64,000 bases of DNA, taken from the NCBI GenBank assembly GCA_907163345.1, contig CAJQUN010001243.1, positions 22,445 to 86,444 of the forward strand, in the 5' to 3' direction. The stretch comes from Haberlea rhodopensis (lineage: Eukaryota; Streptophyta; Magnoliopsida; Lamiales; Gesneriaceae). Shown in pieces: positions 9,253 through 22,366 of this stretch (positions are counted from its first letter, which is position 1; each line of letters starts with the position of its first letter). Below the pieces are notes generated by a model. The model was not told where the DNA came from and made no database searches. It saw only the letters and a program-made list of their open reading frames with translations. A program made the position numbers and the translations under genes.

Positions 9253-10742
9253 TGTTGGGATATGCCCTAAGACAAGTCATTAGATGATTGTTTAAGACTT
9301 ACAATGTTTATGGTTTTATGAATGGCAATTCATTATTATATATTATTCTTTTAACTGTGCATTGTGAATTAATATATATGTTAATGTCCTTAGAATAATA
9401 TTGTATTATTCTTAAAGATGTCCCTAGTCAAGTATTATCATGAATTGGGATAATGATAATACGTAGAGACTAGTATATGTTGATCGATGAATTGTTCATT
9501 GATATGAGATATCAAATCAACATATGGGTACATGTTAGAGAACGATGTACTGGACAGACCCACCATGAGATTGCAACATGGATAGTTATATGATCGCCAT
9601 ATGCAATTCTCATAGTGATAATAATGTATGTAATCCTTACGACTTGTGATCATCAGAGATCCCAACATGAGGAGTTATGTATCTTGATATCGTCAAACGT
9701 TACCCGTAACAGGGTAATCTATAAAAGCGACTATTGGATACACTACGAATTATGTAGAGGGATGTTGACTGATCGAGATAGGATTTGTCCCTCCTATATA
9801 ACAGGAGATGTGTTTGGCCCTTGATCAAGTGAGAACTAAAATGCATGGCCATGCTCGAATGAGTCGATATGAGATATCGAGCTTATTCGTTTATTCTAGT
9901 TCTACTTGGGGATCAAGAAATAAAGATTGGATATACGAGTATGACTATTCCATGACTCGTGTTCAATCTAAACACAAAGGACAAAGGGATTAAGTTACAT
10001 GGTTAATATTATCACAAGTTCTAAAGGTTATGTCGAGTCTTTGACATTCTTGTAATTTGGGTAGCATTGATGTGTTGCTAGATACCGCTCAATGCTTGAG
10101 ACGTAAAATGAGATTTTATGTCACTGCCAACATTACAAGATCCTATCGGGTCGCACAAAAGATTAAATCGAGAAGGGAAATTAAATTCATGGGATGAATT
10201 AAATAATTAAGAGGAGTCTTAATTAATAATCATAATGATTAATTAAATCATGGGCTTAAGCCCATGAGGCTTTATGAAAGCCTTTAATTAATCATATAAA
10301 ATATGATTGCAAGGGGTTTTAATGTAATTAACACTTCAATACACAAAACCAAATACCAAGCAAGACACACGGCCGCACCATCAAGAGCTCTCGGCCACTT
10401 CATAGCCGAGTGGTTCTTGGTGATCTTGTGCCAATTTTGATTATGAATCAAGTGTGTTTTTTGGTTCCGGTTTAATAACTTGTCTAGCAACTTGTTATTA
10501 AACTATCCCTTCACCCGATTTGATCGTGTGGATACCGTTGAGGCAAAGCACTTCGAGTTTTGCTATTGACTCGGAGAAGGCGTTGGACGTTTGTGCTGCT
10601 CCGTGGATTCTGCTTCAAACACGCTACAAGGGTAAGACCTTCGTATTCCTTTATCCGATATGATAACCTATGTATAGATCTGCTGGTTTGTAATCCTAAA
10701 AATTTTATTCCGCTGCGTTGTATGCTCAAAGGATTACTTACA
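9253..10742 (+). mobile_element. Copia 5' LTR (1490 bp)
   Basis: Bounded by TGTTGGG and TTACA, with the PBS one base downstream. A TATATAA box lies at 9795-9801. The last 263 bp are nearly identical to the 3' LTR remnant (13863-14125), with only a few differences such as GCACTTC versus GCTCATC, which argues for recent insertion. Confidence 0.9.
9795..9801 (+). promoter_or_regulatory. Likely TATA box of the copia LTR
   Basis: TATATAA sits inside a small inverted repeat, TCCT-N7-AGGA. Its mid-LTR position suits a U3/R boundary. No start site is visible. Confidence 0.4.
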
Positions 10743-10743
10743 G

Positions 10744-10755
10744 TGGTATCAGAGC
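10744..10755 (+). other. Copia primer-binding site (initiator Met-tRNA)
   Basis: TGGTATCAGAGC, then CAGG, one base after the LTR end. It is the standard plant copia PBS. Confidence 0.92.
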
Positions 10756-11005
10756 CAGGTTCAAGGCTCATATCGGATTTATGTGATTAAATTGTGTTAA
10801 TCATATTAGAATTAATATTGCATGCTTTTAAAACTGTATAAACATATATGATATGTTAATATCGAGTTTTTGAAATTCATCGTAAAATTGTATTTGATAT
10901 AATTGGCGAATAATTGTATACGATACACGAAAGCATAAAATCGAGGTGTTGGCTCAAGGTGGTTCGACCACTTCATGACTTGACCCTCGGGCCGCCGCTA
11001 GTGAG

Positions 11006-11326
11006 CTAGGGTTCGGACCCTTGGCTCATGCATGGGGCCGCGCCGCTTCCAAAAGGCTAGGGTTTTGAACCCTAGTCACATAAGCCACTCGGCCGCCGCT
11101 TGGGCTAGGGTTTTTCGAACCCTTGGCTCGAGATGGTTAAGTCGTCACCGTCATGGACCGTCCATGGTTGGATCGTGGCTTGTGGCTCGTGGATTTCGGT
11201 GTTTCGAGCAAGTTGGCTCGATGAAAAACCAACATGGTGCAAGGCGGCTAGGGTTTGGAACCCTAGCGGCGCCGCACCCATGCCATCGGCTCGGACCATG
11301 TCGTGGGCTAGGGTTTCGAACCCTAG
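11006..11326 (+). repeat. Five CTAGGGTT/AACCCTAG palindromes in the copia leader
   Basis: Stems start at 11006, 11057, 11105, 11248 and 11308. Three are perfect 8-bp stems with 3-nt loops TTG, TGG and TCG; the other two are imperfect (one with arm ...CCCTTGG). The units lie in GC-rich sequence with CGGCCGCCGCT boxes, between PBS and gag ATG, where retroelement packaging signals usually lie. They resemble telomere-box or tRNA T-arm sequence only locally. Confidence 0.8.
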
Positions 11327-12491
11327 GCCCATAATTGGTCCAGCCGTGGTGTATGGTTGGTTCGAACCATGGTGGTTCGTAGCTAAGTCGCATTAAGTTC
11401 GTGGCATGTGATGTCCCGAGCGTACGATAATTTTTCAAAAATTATTTTACAGTTTTAATTAGAATTAAATTTAAAATGTTTAGAATTTAATTAATTAAAT
11501 GTTAATGCATGCTTTATATGTTGTTTGAGCATGGTGCGTGGTTATAGCCCTTTGACCTATTAGATAGGATTTGTGGATGTTTGTAATTTATAATACGACC
11601 TGCGTGTCGTGCCTTTCTCTATTTCATTCTAAATGTAATCCCTCCCCTATGTTCCCCTCGAATGTGAATCGAGGAATTCTATATCTTGTAAATAGTGTAG
11701 TTTATTTTATTGATGGTGATCAATGAAGATGGAGCATCGTGCCGGGATGAGGAGGCCATTAACAAATTGGAGCCAAAGGAAGGTGCTTGTGAAGTTACCT
11801 TAGGTTGACTCATAGGATTTTCTCATTGGCTTGAGAAAATCATTAGTAGGGGCTATAACCATGTCACGTTTAATTGTGTATGATGATGCATGATTTATCT
11901 TATGTTTTAGTTTGATAATAGTATTACACATATATGTAGATATGTATACAACTATATGTAGTGGACATATTTTAAATTATCAAATTAATCATGAGATCAA
12001 TAAATCCCTAAAATATTAAGTTTTAGATGCCTTCCAAAATTAAAAGTACTCGTCAATAACTTCGATTGTACATGTGTGGGTTTGCCAAAGCAAAGCACCG
12101 TGGCAATCTTAGTAAGGCGCGAAAGGATAAAAGTGATATCCGTTATACTTTAATTGGGTACGACTTAACTAGGTTATCTCAATAGGATTGGGAACCTAGA
12201 GGCATGGGTTGGATTATAATTCATTTGATGAATTGAACAAAGTGTTGTTCGTCCAACTATCCAAGAATTATATGTGATGTAATTGACAAAGTGTTGTCTA
12301 CCTAAATAACCGAGTCTTGGGCGATTAGCCAAAGCTAACTCAAGATTAGGCGAAATATGGATCTTGGCCCACTAAAGGTTTCGAGGGTTGATATTTTTTC
12401 AAACAAAATAGTGGGAGTATCATTTAATATAAGACCATGTTAAATGATTTAAATCATAAACTTATTTTGCATATTCATATTGTAGATATCC

Positions 12492-13883
12492 ATGGCAACT
12501 AACAACGTTACTAGCACTTTATCACTGCGATCGGTCCTTGAGAAGGACAAATTAAATGGGACGAATTTCCTAGACTGGCATAGGAACTTGAGGATAGTCC
12601 TCAAACAAGAAAAGAAACAATATGTCCTAGAGGAACCCTTGCCCGCTGAGGAACCTCCCCTAACAGCTACAAGAGCTGAAAAAGATGCTTACAAGAAGCA
12701 TCAGAGTGACGCACTTGATGTTGGGTGCCTCATGCTTGCCACCATGAACTCTGAGCTTCAGAAGCAACATGAGGAAATGGAGGCGTTCGATATGATCGAA
12801 CACTTAAAGCAGTTGTACCAACAGCAAGCAAGACAAGAGAGGTATGACGTCTCTAAGGCGTTATTTCAGTGCAGGATGGTAGAAGGAAGCCTAGTTGGAA
12901 CTCATGTGCTCAAGATGATTGGGTACATTGAGAATCTGGACAAGCTGGGTTTTCCATTGGACCAAGAGTTGGCCACCGATGTGATCTTGCAATCGTTGCC
13001 TGAGAGCTTCAGTCAATTTGTAGTAAATTACAATATGACTGACATGGAAAAGACTCTACCACAATTGCTTGGTATGTTGAGAACATATGAAGCAAATACT
13101 AAGAAGACTAAGGCCACAAATGTCCTTATTGTGAATAAGGGCAAAGGAAGGGCCAAAGCTAAAGGAAACAAGAAAGCAAAGAAAGTCTTTGCTAAAACTA
13201 AGCCAAAGTCTTCTGCACTGAAGCCAAAGGGAGGGATAGCAAAGGAAGGGAACTGTTTCCATTGCGGTGAGACCGGCCATTGGAAAAGAAACTGCAAAGT
13301 ATATCTGGAGGATCTAAAGAAAGGAAGTGTGACTTCCGCTTCAGGTATTTTTGTTATAGAAGTCAATTTATCTACTTCTTCATCATGGGTATTAGATACT
13401 GGATGTGGATCTCACATTTGTGTAAATGTGCAGGATCTCAAAAGGAGTAGGACGTTGGCGAAAGGTGAAGTTGATCTCCGAGTTGGAAATGGAGCAAGAG
13501 TTGCTGCATTAGCTATAGGAGATTATCATTTAGCTTTACCTTCTGGTTTATCATTGATTTTGAAAGATTGTTATTTTGTGCCTTCTATTACTAAAAACAT
13601 AATATCTATTTCTTGTTTGGACAAGTATGGTTTTTCATTTATAATAAAGGACAATTGTTGTTCTATTTATTTAAATGATATGTTTTATGCTAGTGCACAA
13701 ATGGTGAATGGTCTTTATGTATTAAATCTTGATATGCCTATCTATAACATAAATACTAAAAGGATTAAAAATAATGATTGTAATCCGACTTATCTCTGGC
13801 ACTGTCGCTTGGGCCACATAAACGAGAACCGCATATCTAAACTTCATAAGGATGGAGTAACATGTCTAGCAACTTGTTATTAA
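12492..13883 (+). pseudogene. Ty1/copia gag-protease ORF, truncated
   Basis: A 463-codon open frame whose ATG follows the leader. Residues 20-200 form the copia-type gag (UBN2-like: GTNFLDWHRNL, then a helical core). A Lys/Ala-rich basic stretch spans 200-250. The zinc knuckle CFHCGETGHWKRNC is at 255-268. The protease active site is WVLDTGCGSH (Asp302), with DTG rather than the DSG often seen in copia. A GAG-pre-integrase domain, YLWHCRLGHINENR, is at 434-447. The last eight or so residues (from VTCLATCY) are read from the 3' LTR after a deletion, so integrase, RT and RNase H are absent. Gag could still be made, and the element could move only with help in trans. Confidence 0.9.
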
Positions 13884-14125
13884 ACTATCCCTTCACCCGA
13901 TTTGATCGTGTGGATACCGTTGAGGCAAAGCTCATCGAGTTTTGCTATTGACTCGGAGAAGGCGTTGGACGTTTGTGCTGCTCCGTGGATTCTGCTTCAA
14001 ACACGCTACAAGGGTAAGACCTTCGTATTCCTTTATCCGATATGATAACCTATGTATAGATCTGCTGGTTTGTAATCCTAAAAAATTTTATTCCGCTGCG
14101 TTGTATGCTCAAAGGATTACTTACA
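13863..14125 (+). mobile_element. Copia 3' LTR remnant (263 bp)
   Basis: Matches the end of the 5' LTR (10479-10742) with a few substitutions and one extra A. It supplies the stop codon of the truncated gag frame and ends at the TCATA target duplication. Confidence 0.9.
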
Positions 14126-15667
14126 TCATATACAGGCATTAGGATGCTCACAAATGAGCAATGAATAAACGAGTATAAATCTACTCGCATACAATCACCT
14201 CACCCTTTACCAATACTGATATCATGCTCCAAGTAGTATTCCACTCCAATGGCTCGAACTCACTTCAAAACCGATGTCATACTTGTTTTACCTGTTTCAT
14301 AGAAACACCCCCCACACGAGCACGCTCCAACTCAACAGACATTCTCATATCAATGTACAAAATTTAAATGCAACTGAATAAGATTATTAAAATCTATAAA
14401 ATGTACTCCCTGAAAATTCTGGCCAATGAAGGCTTTCTTATACTGTTCCTGTCTCAATATGTCACAAATCCACAATCGTCAAGATCGATAACATAATTTA
14501 AACGATGATACTCGATATCAAAATAAATTGTTTCCTTAATGATACATCACTTCTTTCACAATCATAAATTTAAAGGCACTCATGCCCTTTTACTATGATC
14601 ATTCTCAATGGTTTCTCATATCCAATCATGCCGTCGGCATCAAGACTCAACGCACACAACCGGATTATATACACTTACATAACCGCAGTGCCACAAGTAA
14701 TAAACAACATTCACATACCCAAATTTTGCATAGTTGCACATTAAACTTCATTACATAAATGCATTATTTTAGCATTTCTACATGGCATACCTGCTCGTAC
14801 GTCACTACGTACCTTATCACTTGAATTTTGAGTCGAGTTATCCTCCTCTTTGTCCGGAAGTCCGAGAAGACTCTGAAGGGAATTCAACTCCTCAATATCA
14901 AATCAATAATCCAATAAAGTGTTGTACCAATCACCCCAAACAGTTTCATCAATCGAATTAGCTTTCATACTTAAGCGATAACTCGTTAACCATAAGCTGT
15001 AGTATATATACACATCAATACATACAAGGTCACACACATTCATGTTTATACATCACACATGAACCTCAATACATGATATGATCATGAACATTTATGTATA
15101 GCTTGTACCTATACACATCAATACATGTTAGAACACACCAAAACATGTATTCACAACACTGATACACTTACTAGTTCACTTCTTAACACACGCATACAGC
15201 ACACAACAACAATAACAGTACATCTCCTCAAAATACTAGTCTATATCCAACTAGCACACCACAAGAATTTTAACCACAAAGGAACAGATTTTCACAACAC
15301 TAGTAGCAAGGTTTTTGAGCTAATTTCAGCAGGAAAAAAATCGAGTCCTAAATAGCAATGAAATCGAGCCAAAATAGTGGGAAATCGAGCTCCAAACAGC
15401 TAAGCTTTTGAGCCTAAATGGCAACTGGTTTTTCGACCGCAGGAGGAGAAAAAAACTCAAACCCAAACACAAGAATTTTGAAACATAAGGTAGCATATTT
15501 TGAACCAACAAACAGCAACATTTCGAGTTTAAAACAGCAAGAAAAATCGCATAGATTACTACCATACGCAAAATGGAGCATGACTAAAGTGTAAGGGCAG
15601 ATTGTTCAAGCAAACCTTAACAAAATCGAGCTTTAAAAAAGTGGGAATCATTCCTTGCTGCTGAGAT

Positions 15668-15700
<33 letters not shown>

Positions 15701-16124
15701 CGACGGGTTGGAGGGGAAGGAGGGGATAACCGATTTGTATGTGTGTAAAAGTGGGGTGCGTGTGTGTGTTTTAATCTAACCCTAGATTAAATAAACACCA
15801 TCTAATTATCATCTCATCCCTTTATTAAAATTTCCATTTAAATCTCAAACTCAAATAATAATAACATTATTATTAAGAATCCCATTGATTCTAGTTTACA
15901 CTATAAATTCAACCCGGAATTACTTATTCCAATTCCGGTCCAAAATTATATTCTCATGAATTTAAAGAATTTCCTTGAATTTAATTAACACTGTAAATTC
16001 AAATACGGAATTATTTATTCCACCTCCAGTCCAAATAAGATTCCTAATAATTTAAATCTCAAAATCTTATTGAAATACCACAATTGAGTCAATGGAATAA
16101 TTACTATTTATTCCGGACATCACA
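14126..16124 (-). mobile_element. Family B 3' LTR, right-hand segment
   Basis: The continuation of the LTR right of the copia insertion: conserved CCCC box near 14290-14325, the hairpin at 14797-14812, phenylalanine-poor AT-rich sequence, the poly-G run, and a terminal AT-rich U3. No gene. It is nearly collinear with 20030-21600 of the 5' copy. Confidence 0.8.
15668..15700 (+). repeat. Poly-G run of 33 bases
   Basis: Thirty-three consecutive G follow GAGAT. The sister LTR has an interrupted G-rich tract at 21582-21600. It could form G-quadruplexes, or its length could be an assembly artefact. Confidence 0.8.
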
Positions 16125-16139
16125 ATTCTCCCCAACTAA
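16125..16139 (-). other. Polypurine tract of family B
   Basis: The minus strand reads ATTAGTTGGGGAGAA and directly abuts the LTR start TGTGATGTCC. This is the expected plus-strand primer site. Confidence 0.65.
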
Positions 16140-18772
16140 TAAAATTTCGTCCTTGAAATTAACGCATGCTTACCATAAAAAGCCAATAGTAAAGTTTACG
16201 TACCGTTACACAACTCAAGAGTGCTGTAACAACTCTGTAGGATGACACCATCATTCGATTCATCATTGCTCGTAAGCATGAGTACCACACCAACGATCTC
16301 AAGACTGCAAGTCACATCACTTTACCAAATTCTAACATTAGCATTCAATGAGCTAACATATATTAATACTAGTGTCATGTAGATCATACAAGATCAATCA
16401 TCATCATATTTCAGTTATTCAGCAACCTACACTCCTGAATGATCAATCATCGTATTTACATATTTACCATGGATTGAATATTTCATACATTCTCTCTCGC
16501 TACTAGCTCTTCATAAAGTATTGAAAATGTTTGATTATGTTCCTCCGTAACATCTAAGCAACAAATAGATCTCATGAACTAGAAAATCAATCACCTTTTT
16601 CAAATTCACTTGCCTATCTCCTCACTTAAAATTTCCGTAGCATATAGATTTTTTTGTCTTCAAGTCATTCCTTTCAATCCACCGTGTTACATGTATTCTG
16701 TTAACCAGTCTCTGTAATCGTTTACGTTCATTCAATAATATGACATTTAATATCGCAATAACATCATACTAGCCATGTTCGACTTTATTTACATTTTAGA
16801 AGCTTCTTCTTATGAATAACTTATCAAGAGAATTGACATTAATTCGTAAAAAAAATCATCAAGTTTCTTTGTCATACTTCACTACCTGTGTACTCTCATC
16901 GGTACAGTTTCCTTGCACAAAATCTTAATCCGTCATAGTTTACTTTCATCATAGTACACATCATATAATAGCTAAATCATGTAATCCATGCATATCATGT
17001 GTATATCAGAATGTATGACGATACACCCAGCTTTTATCATATAAATAACCTCATACCTGTGTGGTTGCAAAATAATGCAATTTATACCAACATCGTCATA
17101 TCGCACACCACCCTTGTCCGTATGAAATAGCGGTACTCTTGAGCCCTTAAACACCAACCTCTCATATATCATCTTCTGTCTATTATCTGGCGCAAAGTAA
17201 CTACTAGAAAGCTCATTAGTAATTCTCACATACGTATCTCAACATTATACGCACCAACAATCACATATCATCAATATCAAATCACAATGAATGGTCTAAC
17301 ACGAATATTTTTATGTCATGATTATACGCCCATTAACATCATAATATTCTTCATTCTTCAAATTTATCTCATAACCCGTCATTTGTTCTTATCTACTTAG
17401 ATAAGTTATCTTGTATTATCCCACATTCCTTACTATTCACTTGTATATAAACAATTTAAAACACTGTATCAACATCAACATTGAATGATTAATCTCATAC
17501 CTTTGTAGGTGAAATCATCTACAATGTACAGTAGCATCATAATATCATACTCATCACGGTACTCACATGCTCTTAAGCATCAACCTTTCCAAATTTCATC
17601 TCCCAGCTACCATCTGATATGGAACAAGCACTAGAAATAAACTCATTAGTATTTCTCATATACATGTATCATAACCATGCACCCTGTCATTTACGTACTA
17701 TTGATATTCATAACATTACAGTTATTAGTAAGTATCCAGGTATTCTTAGACACCAGTCTAATCATGTATCATCATCTAACAAATACTTGACGCCAAGTAA
17801 TTACTAGGATATCTATTAGTATTACTACGTGCATATGCTCTCATATATATTCCTTTCAGTTACTAACTCATCCTCAAAACATAATAAATCATTTAATCGT
17901 GAATGTTCACAATGCTCACATGTCCACACATGACATTCGTAGTATTCACACGTCATCCCGTGACGTACTCATGTCATCCCGTGACAGACTCATTATCTCA
18001 TATCAGCATGGTTATATTTGACTCAATACAATAGGTGGTTAATCAATTATTAACATGCTTTCATAGCAATAATTATCATCACAAAACAATTATTACTACC
18101 CAATCATTATTTCCTCAATGATTACCATAGATATAATGGTGTTATCACAACGGTTACACCTAACCTTGTTTCGTTATTGCAACAATATCAAAATGAACAT
18201 CTCAATAATATGTTTCATTTTTAATCTCATTCTCCACTTTCCTTTATACACTTGATTCTCAAAAATCAATATAATTCAACTGATATAATGTAATCAAAAT
18301 ATATCAACATATAGTAACATATATTCACATGCCAAACCAAACGCAATGGTTTACCTCAACTCCTTGTTCCTCTGGAACATTCAATATTCTCTTGAGCCTA
18401 CAACTCGTGTGTCCAAGAAACAATAATATGGTTTGTATAACATATCTGCAATCAACATATCATTAATATTCATCGCTAACACAATAGCGGTACAACAATA
18501 TTTATTGCTAACACAATAGCAATATATCAATACTCATCGCCAACACTGGCATGCATAATCTCATCGCTATTATGGGCATACATATAATATCCATAATCAC
18601 AATGAATAAAATTACATTCTTAAAATAATAAGATGTAATAACACTTACTGTACACAGTGGATCCACATTTGATCCTTTAAATTGTCCCTGTTCTCAACAT
18701 AAATATTCCACAAAATATGATTTCATATCAATACACAAATTGATATACTCATCGCTAGTATAATAGTGGTTC

Positions 18773-19010
18773 AATAATACTCATCATCAATAACATGACC
18801 ATCAAATAATACTCATCGTCAATACATGACGGTCCAATAATACTCAGCGTCAATACATGACGGTCCAATAATACTCATCGTCAATAATATGACGGTCCAA
18901 TAATACTCATCGTCAATACATGATGGTCCAATAATACTCATCGTCAAATACATGACGGTCCAATAATACTCATCGTAAATAATATGACGGTCCAATAATA
19001 CTCATCACCT
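18773..19010. repeat. 30-32-bp tandem array of CGTCA/TGACG hairpins
   Basis: CGTCA (or CGTAA) starts at 18818, 18848, 18879, 18911, 18942 and 18974. Each unit is CGTCA, a 5-7-nt loop (ATACA, ATAATA, AATACA), then TGACGG, followed by TCCAATAATACTCAT. Loops vary in length while the stem is kept; one unit has TGATG, which weakens it. The array lies in the interior about 670-850 bp from the PBS. Confidence 0.85.
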
Positions 19011-19669
19011 CGACATATCAGCGGCATTCAATATCTCCATCACTTCAATATGATAGAGGCAAATATTATAAATCTCAAATATCACAATAACAATTCAATA
19101 TCAGTGCATGTTATAAATTCACATATACCTGCATTCTCATAATCACAATATATTCATACCGATTATCACACATTCTTTGTCACATATCCACAGTCTAGTG
19201 CTGCCAAAGCTTTCATGTCATCTGATATCATATCCCATATCTCATTTTTCTGATTCTCCTACAAAATCAGACGTATATGACATTTGCACAACTCAATAAG
19301 ATTCATTTATTCGATTACTAGCAACCATATAAAATTACCACAGACACTAAATACTCTCAGCATGGCGTATTGTTACCCATCTATCAATGATATATTATAA
19401 AACAGTTACTAACTCAATGCACTTCTCAATAAGTGTCACCATGAGGATATGTACCCAGTTGCACATCAGTTATTTCCCCACCACGCTCCTCGTATTTCAT
19501 CAAAGATTCTGTAACCAAAACGGTTAACAATAGCACAATTTTCTATTACTGCTCATATTATGCACATAGCATACACACAGACACAAAGTTGCAATCATGA
19601 GTAAATCATGTGTTATTTGACTTTCTCGACACACCATAGGCCCTTAAACATCCCAAAAAGCTAACCACT

Positions 19670-19681
19670 GCTCTGATACCA
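19670..19681 (-). other. Family B primer-binding site
   Basis: The minus strand reads TGGTATCAGAGC, four bases from the LTR end at 19686. It establishes 19686-23775 as the 5' LTR. Confidence 0.9.
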
Positions 19682-22366
19682 CTAATGTAAGACCCCAACG
19701 TCCCAATACGTCAATAATACAATTATGACATCATTTGTGTATATAAAAATTCATTCCTTAAAAATTCTCACTACATGCTTCACATATACCCTATGACTTT
19801 TATAAAAAATAGGACAGAGTCTCCCAATAAACTTGACTCTCCAAAAAAAATTCAAGAGACATATATCATCACCATGACAATAATAAAATCCCAAACAACA
19901 CATCCTCATATAACTAAACTCCAACCTTCACCCAAAATAAATTCATTTGCTCAAATCATAAATCATGATCTCCTCAAATAAACTGCATCTATGACACCCG
20001 AATGAAAGGAAAAACATTAAGACATATATACAGATCATATACAGGCATTAGGATGCTCACAAATGAGCAATGAATAAACAAGTATAAATCTACTCGCATA
20101 CAATCACATCACCCTTTACCAATACTGATATCATGCTCCTGGTAGTATTCCACTACAATGGCTCGAACTCACTTCAGAACCGATGTCATACCAGTTTTAC
20201 CTGTTTCACAGAAACAGCCCCCACAAGGGTGAGCACGCTCCAACTCAACAGTCATACTCATATCAATATATTAAATACAACTGAATAAGATAATTAAAAT
20301 CTATAATATGTACTCCCTGAAAATTCTGGCCAATGAAGGCTTTCTTATACTGTTCCTGTCTCAATATGTCACAAATCCACAATCGTCAAGATCGATAACA
20401 TAATTTCAACGATGATACTCAATATCAAAATAAATTGTTTCCTTAATGATACATCACTTATTTCACAATCATAAATCATAACCAACAAAATTTAAAGGCA
20501 CTCATGCCCATTTACTATGATCATTCTCAATGGTTTCTCATATCCAATCATGCCCTCGGCATCAAGACTCAACTCACACAACCGGATTATGTACACTTAC
20601 ATAACCGCAGTGCCACAAGTAATAAACAACATTCACATACTCGAATTTTGCATAATTGCACATTAAACTTCATTACAATTATTTTAGCATTTCTACATGG
20701 CATACCTGCTCGTACGTCACTACGTACCTTATCACTAGAATTTTGAGTCGAGTTATCCTCCTCTTTGTCCGGAAGTCCGAGAAGACTCTGAAGGGAATTC
20801 AACTCCTCAATATCAAATCAATAATCCAATAAAGTGTTGTACCAATCACCCCAAACAGTTTCTTCAATCGAATTAGCTTTCATACTTAAGCGATAACTCA
20901 TTAACCATAAGTTGTAGTATATATACACATCAATACATGCAAGGTCACACGCATTCATGTTTATACATCACCCATGAACCTAAATACATGCTATAATCAT
21001 GAACATTTATGTATAGCTTGTACCTATATACATCAATGCATGCTAGAACACACCAAAACATGTATTCACAACACTGATACACTTACTAATTCACTTTTTA
21101 ACACACGCATACAACACACAACAACAATAATAGTACATCTCCTCAAAATACTAGTCTATATCCAACTAGCACACCACAAGATTTTTAACCACAAAGGAGC
21201 AGATTTTCACAACACTAGCAGCAAGGTTTTTGAGCTAATTTCAGCAAGAAAAAAAATCGAGTCCTAAACAGCAATGAAATCGAGCCAAAACAGAGTGTAA
21301 ATCGAGCTCCAAACAGCTAAGCTTTTGAGCCTAAATGGCAACAGGTTTTTCAACCACAGGAGGAGAAAAAAACTCAAACCCAAACACAAGATTTTCGAAA
21401 CATAAGGTTGCATATTTTGAACCAACAAACAACAACATTTCGAGTTCAAAACAACAAGAAAATTGCATAAATTACTACCATACACAAGATGGAGCATGAC
21501 TAAAGTGTAAGGGAAGATTGTTCAAGCCAACCTTAACAAAATCGAGCTTTAAAAAATGGGAATTGTTCCTTGCTGCTGAGATGGGGTGGGGGGGGGGGTG
21601 GAGGGGCGTGTGATGTCCCCGAAATGATTAATTGCAATTAAGGCGTTGATTATGTTCATATGATTGATTATGTGGATAATTGATTTATGTGTTGGAATTA
21701 ATTATCATGTGGAAATACTTAATCACATGTGGGCTTGACCCGGTATAGCATTTCAGGGTGCATGTTAAGCATGTTGGGTAATGGGGAGTTTTAATGGCTT
21801 ACATGTGTTGGTAATCAATTATTTGGTGAAACATGCATTTAATTGGGATTTTGGCGCATTGTGGTGTAATGCTTTTAAAATACCATGTTGGGGTATGAAA
21901 TACATCATGCTAATTGTTGGAGTACAAGTTTAATTAAAAGGTTTTAACCCTTTACCCCACCACCTTTACTTCACTTTATCTCTTTACACTCTAAATCCCC
22001 AAATCATTTCCCAAACCCTCATTTTCCCCTTCAATCTCGATTTTGGCTTCAAAGTGGACAAGAAGTTCTTGTAAAAGCTTTATATTTTGTGATTCTTGGT
22101 AAGATTTAAGACCTAGGATGTATATATATCATTCCTTGTTGTTCTTGTAGTGTTTGGTTTGAGTTTTGGAATGGTTTTGAAGGGTTTTGAATTGGGTTTG
22201 TTTGGGTTGGTATGATTTTTGGTAAGATGTTAGATTTTTGGTGGTTTAATGATGTTTGTTGAAGGTTTAGAGTGTTATTATGTTTTTGAGTTGTTGGTAT
22301 AAGTGTGGTTGAGGTTGGTGAAGAATTTAATGTACAAAAATGGTGGAAATCGCGGCCACTGGTTGT

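Larger units (their letters stand above)
9253..14125 (+). mobile_element. Ty1/copia retrotransposon, internally deleted
   Basis: Starts TGTTGGGATATGCCC, ends ATTACTTACA, and is flanked by a perfect 5-bp duplication TCATA (9248-9252 and 14126-14130). The family B copy at 20030 has the uninterrupted target. Parts in order: complete 5' LTR, PBS, a 1.7-kb leader with palindromes, gag-protease ORF, and a 3' LTR remnant. Everything from the integrase core through RT/RNase H and most of the 3' LTR is deleted, probably via the shared TGTCTA at 10479 and 13863. Confidence 0.92.
8900..16124 (-). mobile_element. Family B 3' LTR, interrupted by a copia element
   Basis: On the minus strand the LTR starts TGTGATGTCCGG at 16124 and ends in CTTACA at 8900. 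Removing the copia insertion and its target duplicate leaves about 2347 bp. It matches the 5' LTR at 19686-23775 over most of its length. It carries the GTACGT/ACGTAC hairpin at 14797-14812 and a 33-G run at 15668-15700. At 8900 it cuts the Athila integrase frame. Confidence 0.85.
16125..19685 (-). mobile_element. Family B interior, non-coding (3.56 kb)
   Basis: Lies between the family B LTRs. The minus strand starts with a PBS (19670-19681) and ends with a purine-rich tract (16125-16139) just before the 3' LTR. The GGACGAAAT motif common to plant gypsy 3' ends is kept near 16150-16165. No ORF above about 90 codons exists and no gag or pol motif is readable, so it is a large non-autonomous derivative or very decayed. 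A CGTCA/TGACG array is at 18773-19010. Parts of 18000-18770 recur in inverted relation at 48890-49640. Confidence 0.75.

Noticed and set aside
11006..11326. Telomeric repeats or tRNA genes
   Set aside because: The CTAGGGTT units are not tandem TTTAGGG. The GGTTCGAA-like strings lack an A box or cloverleaf.
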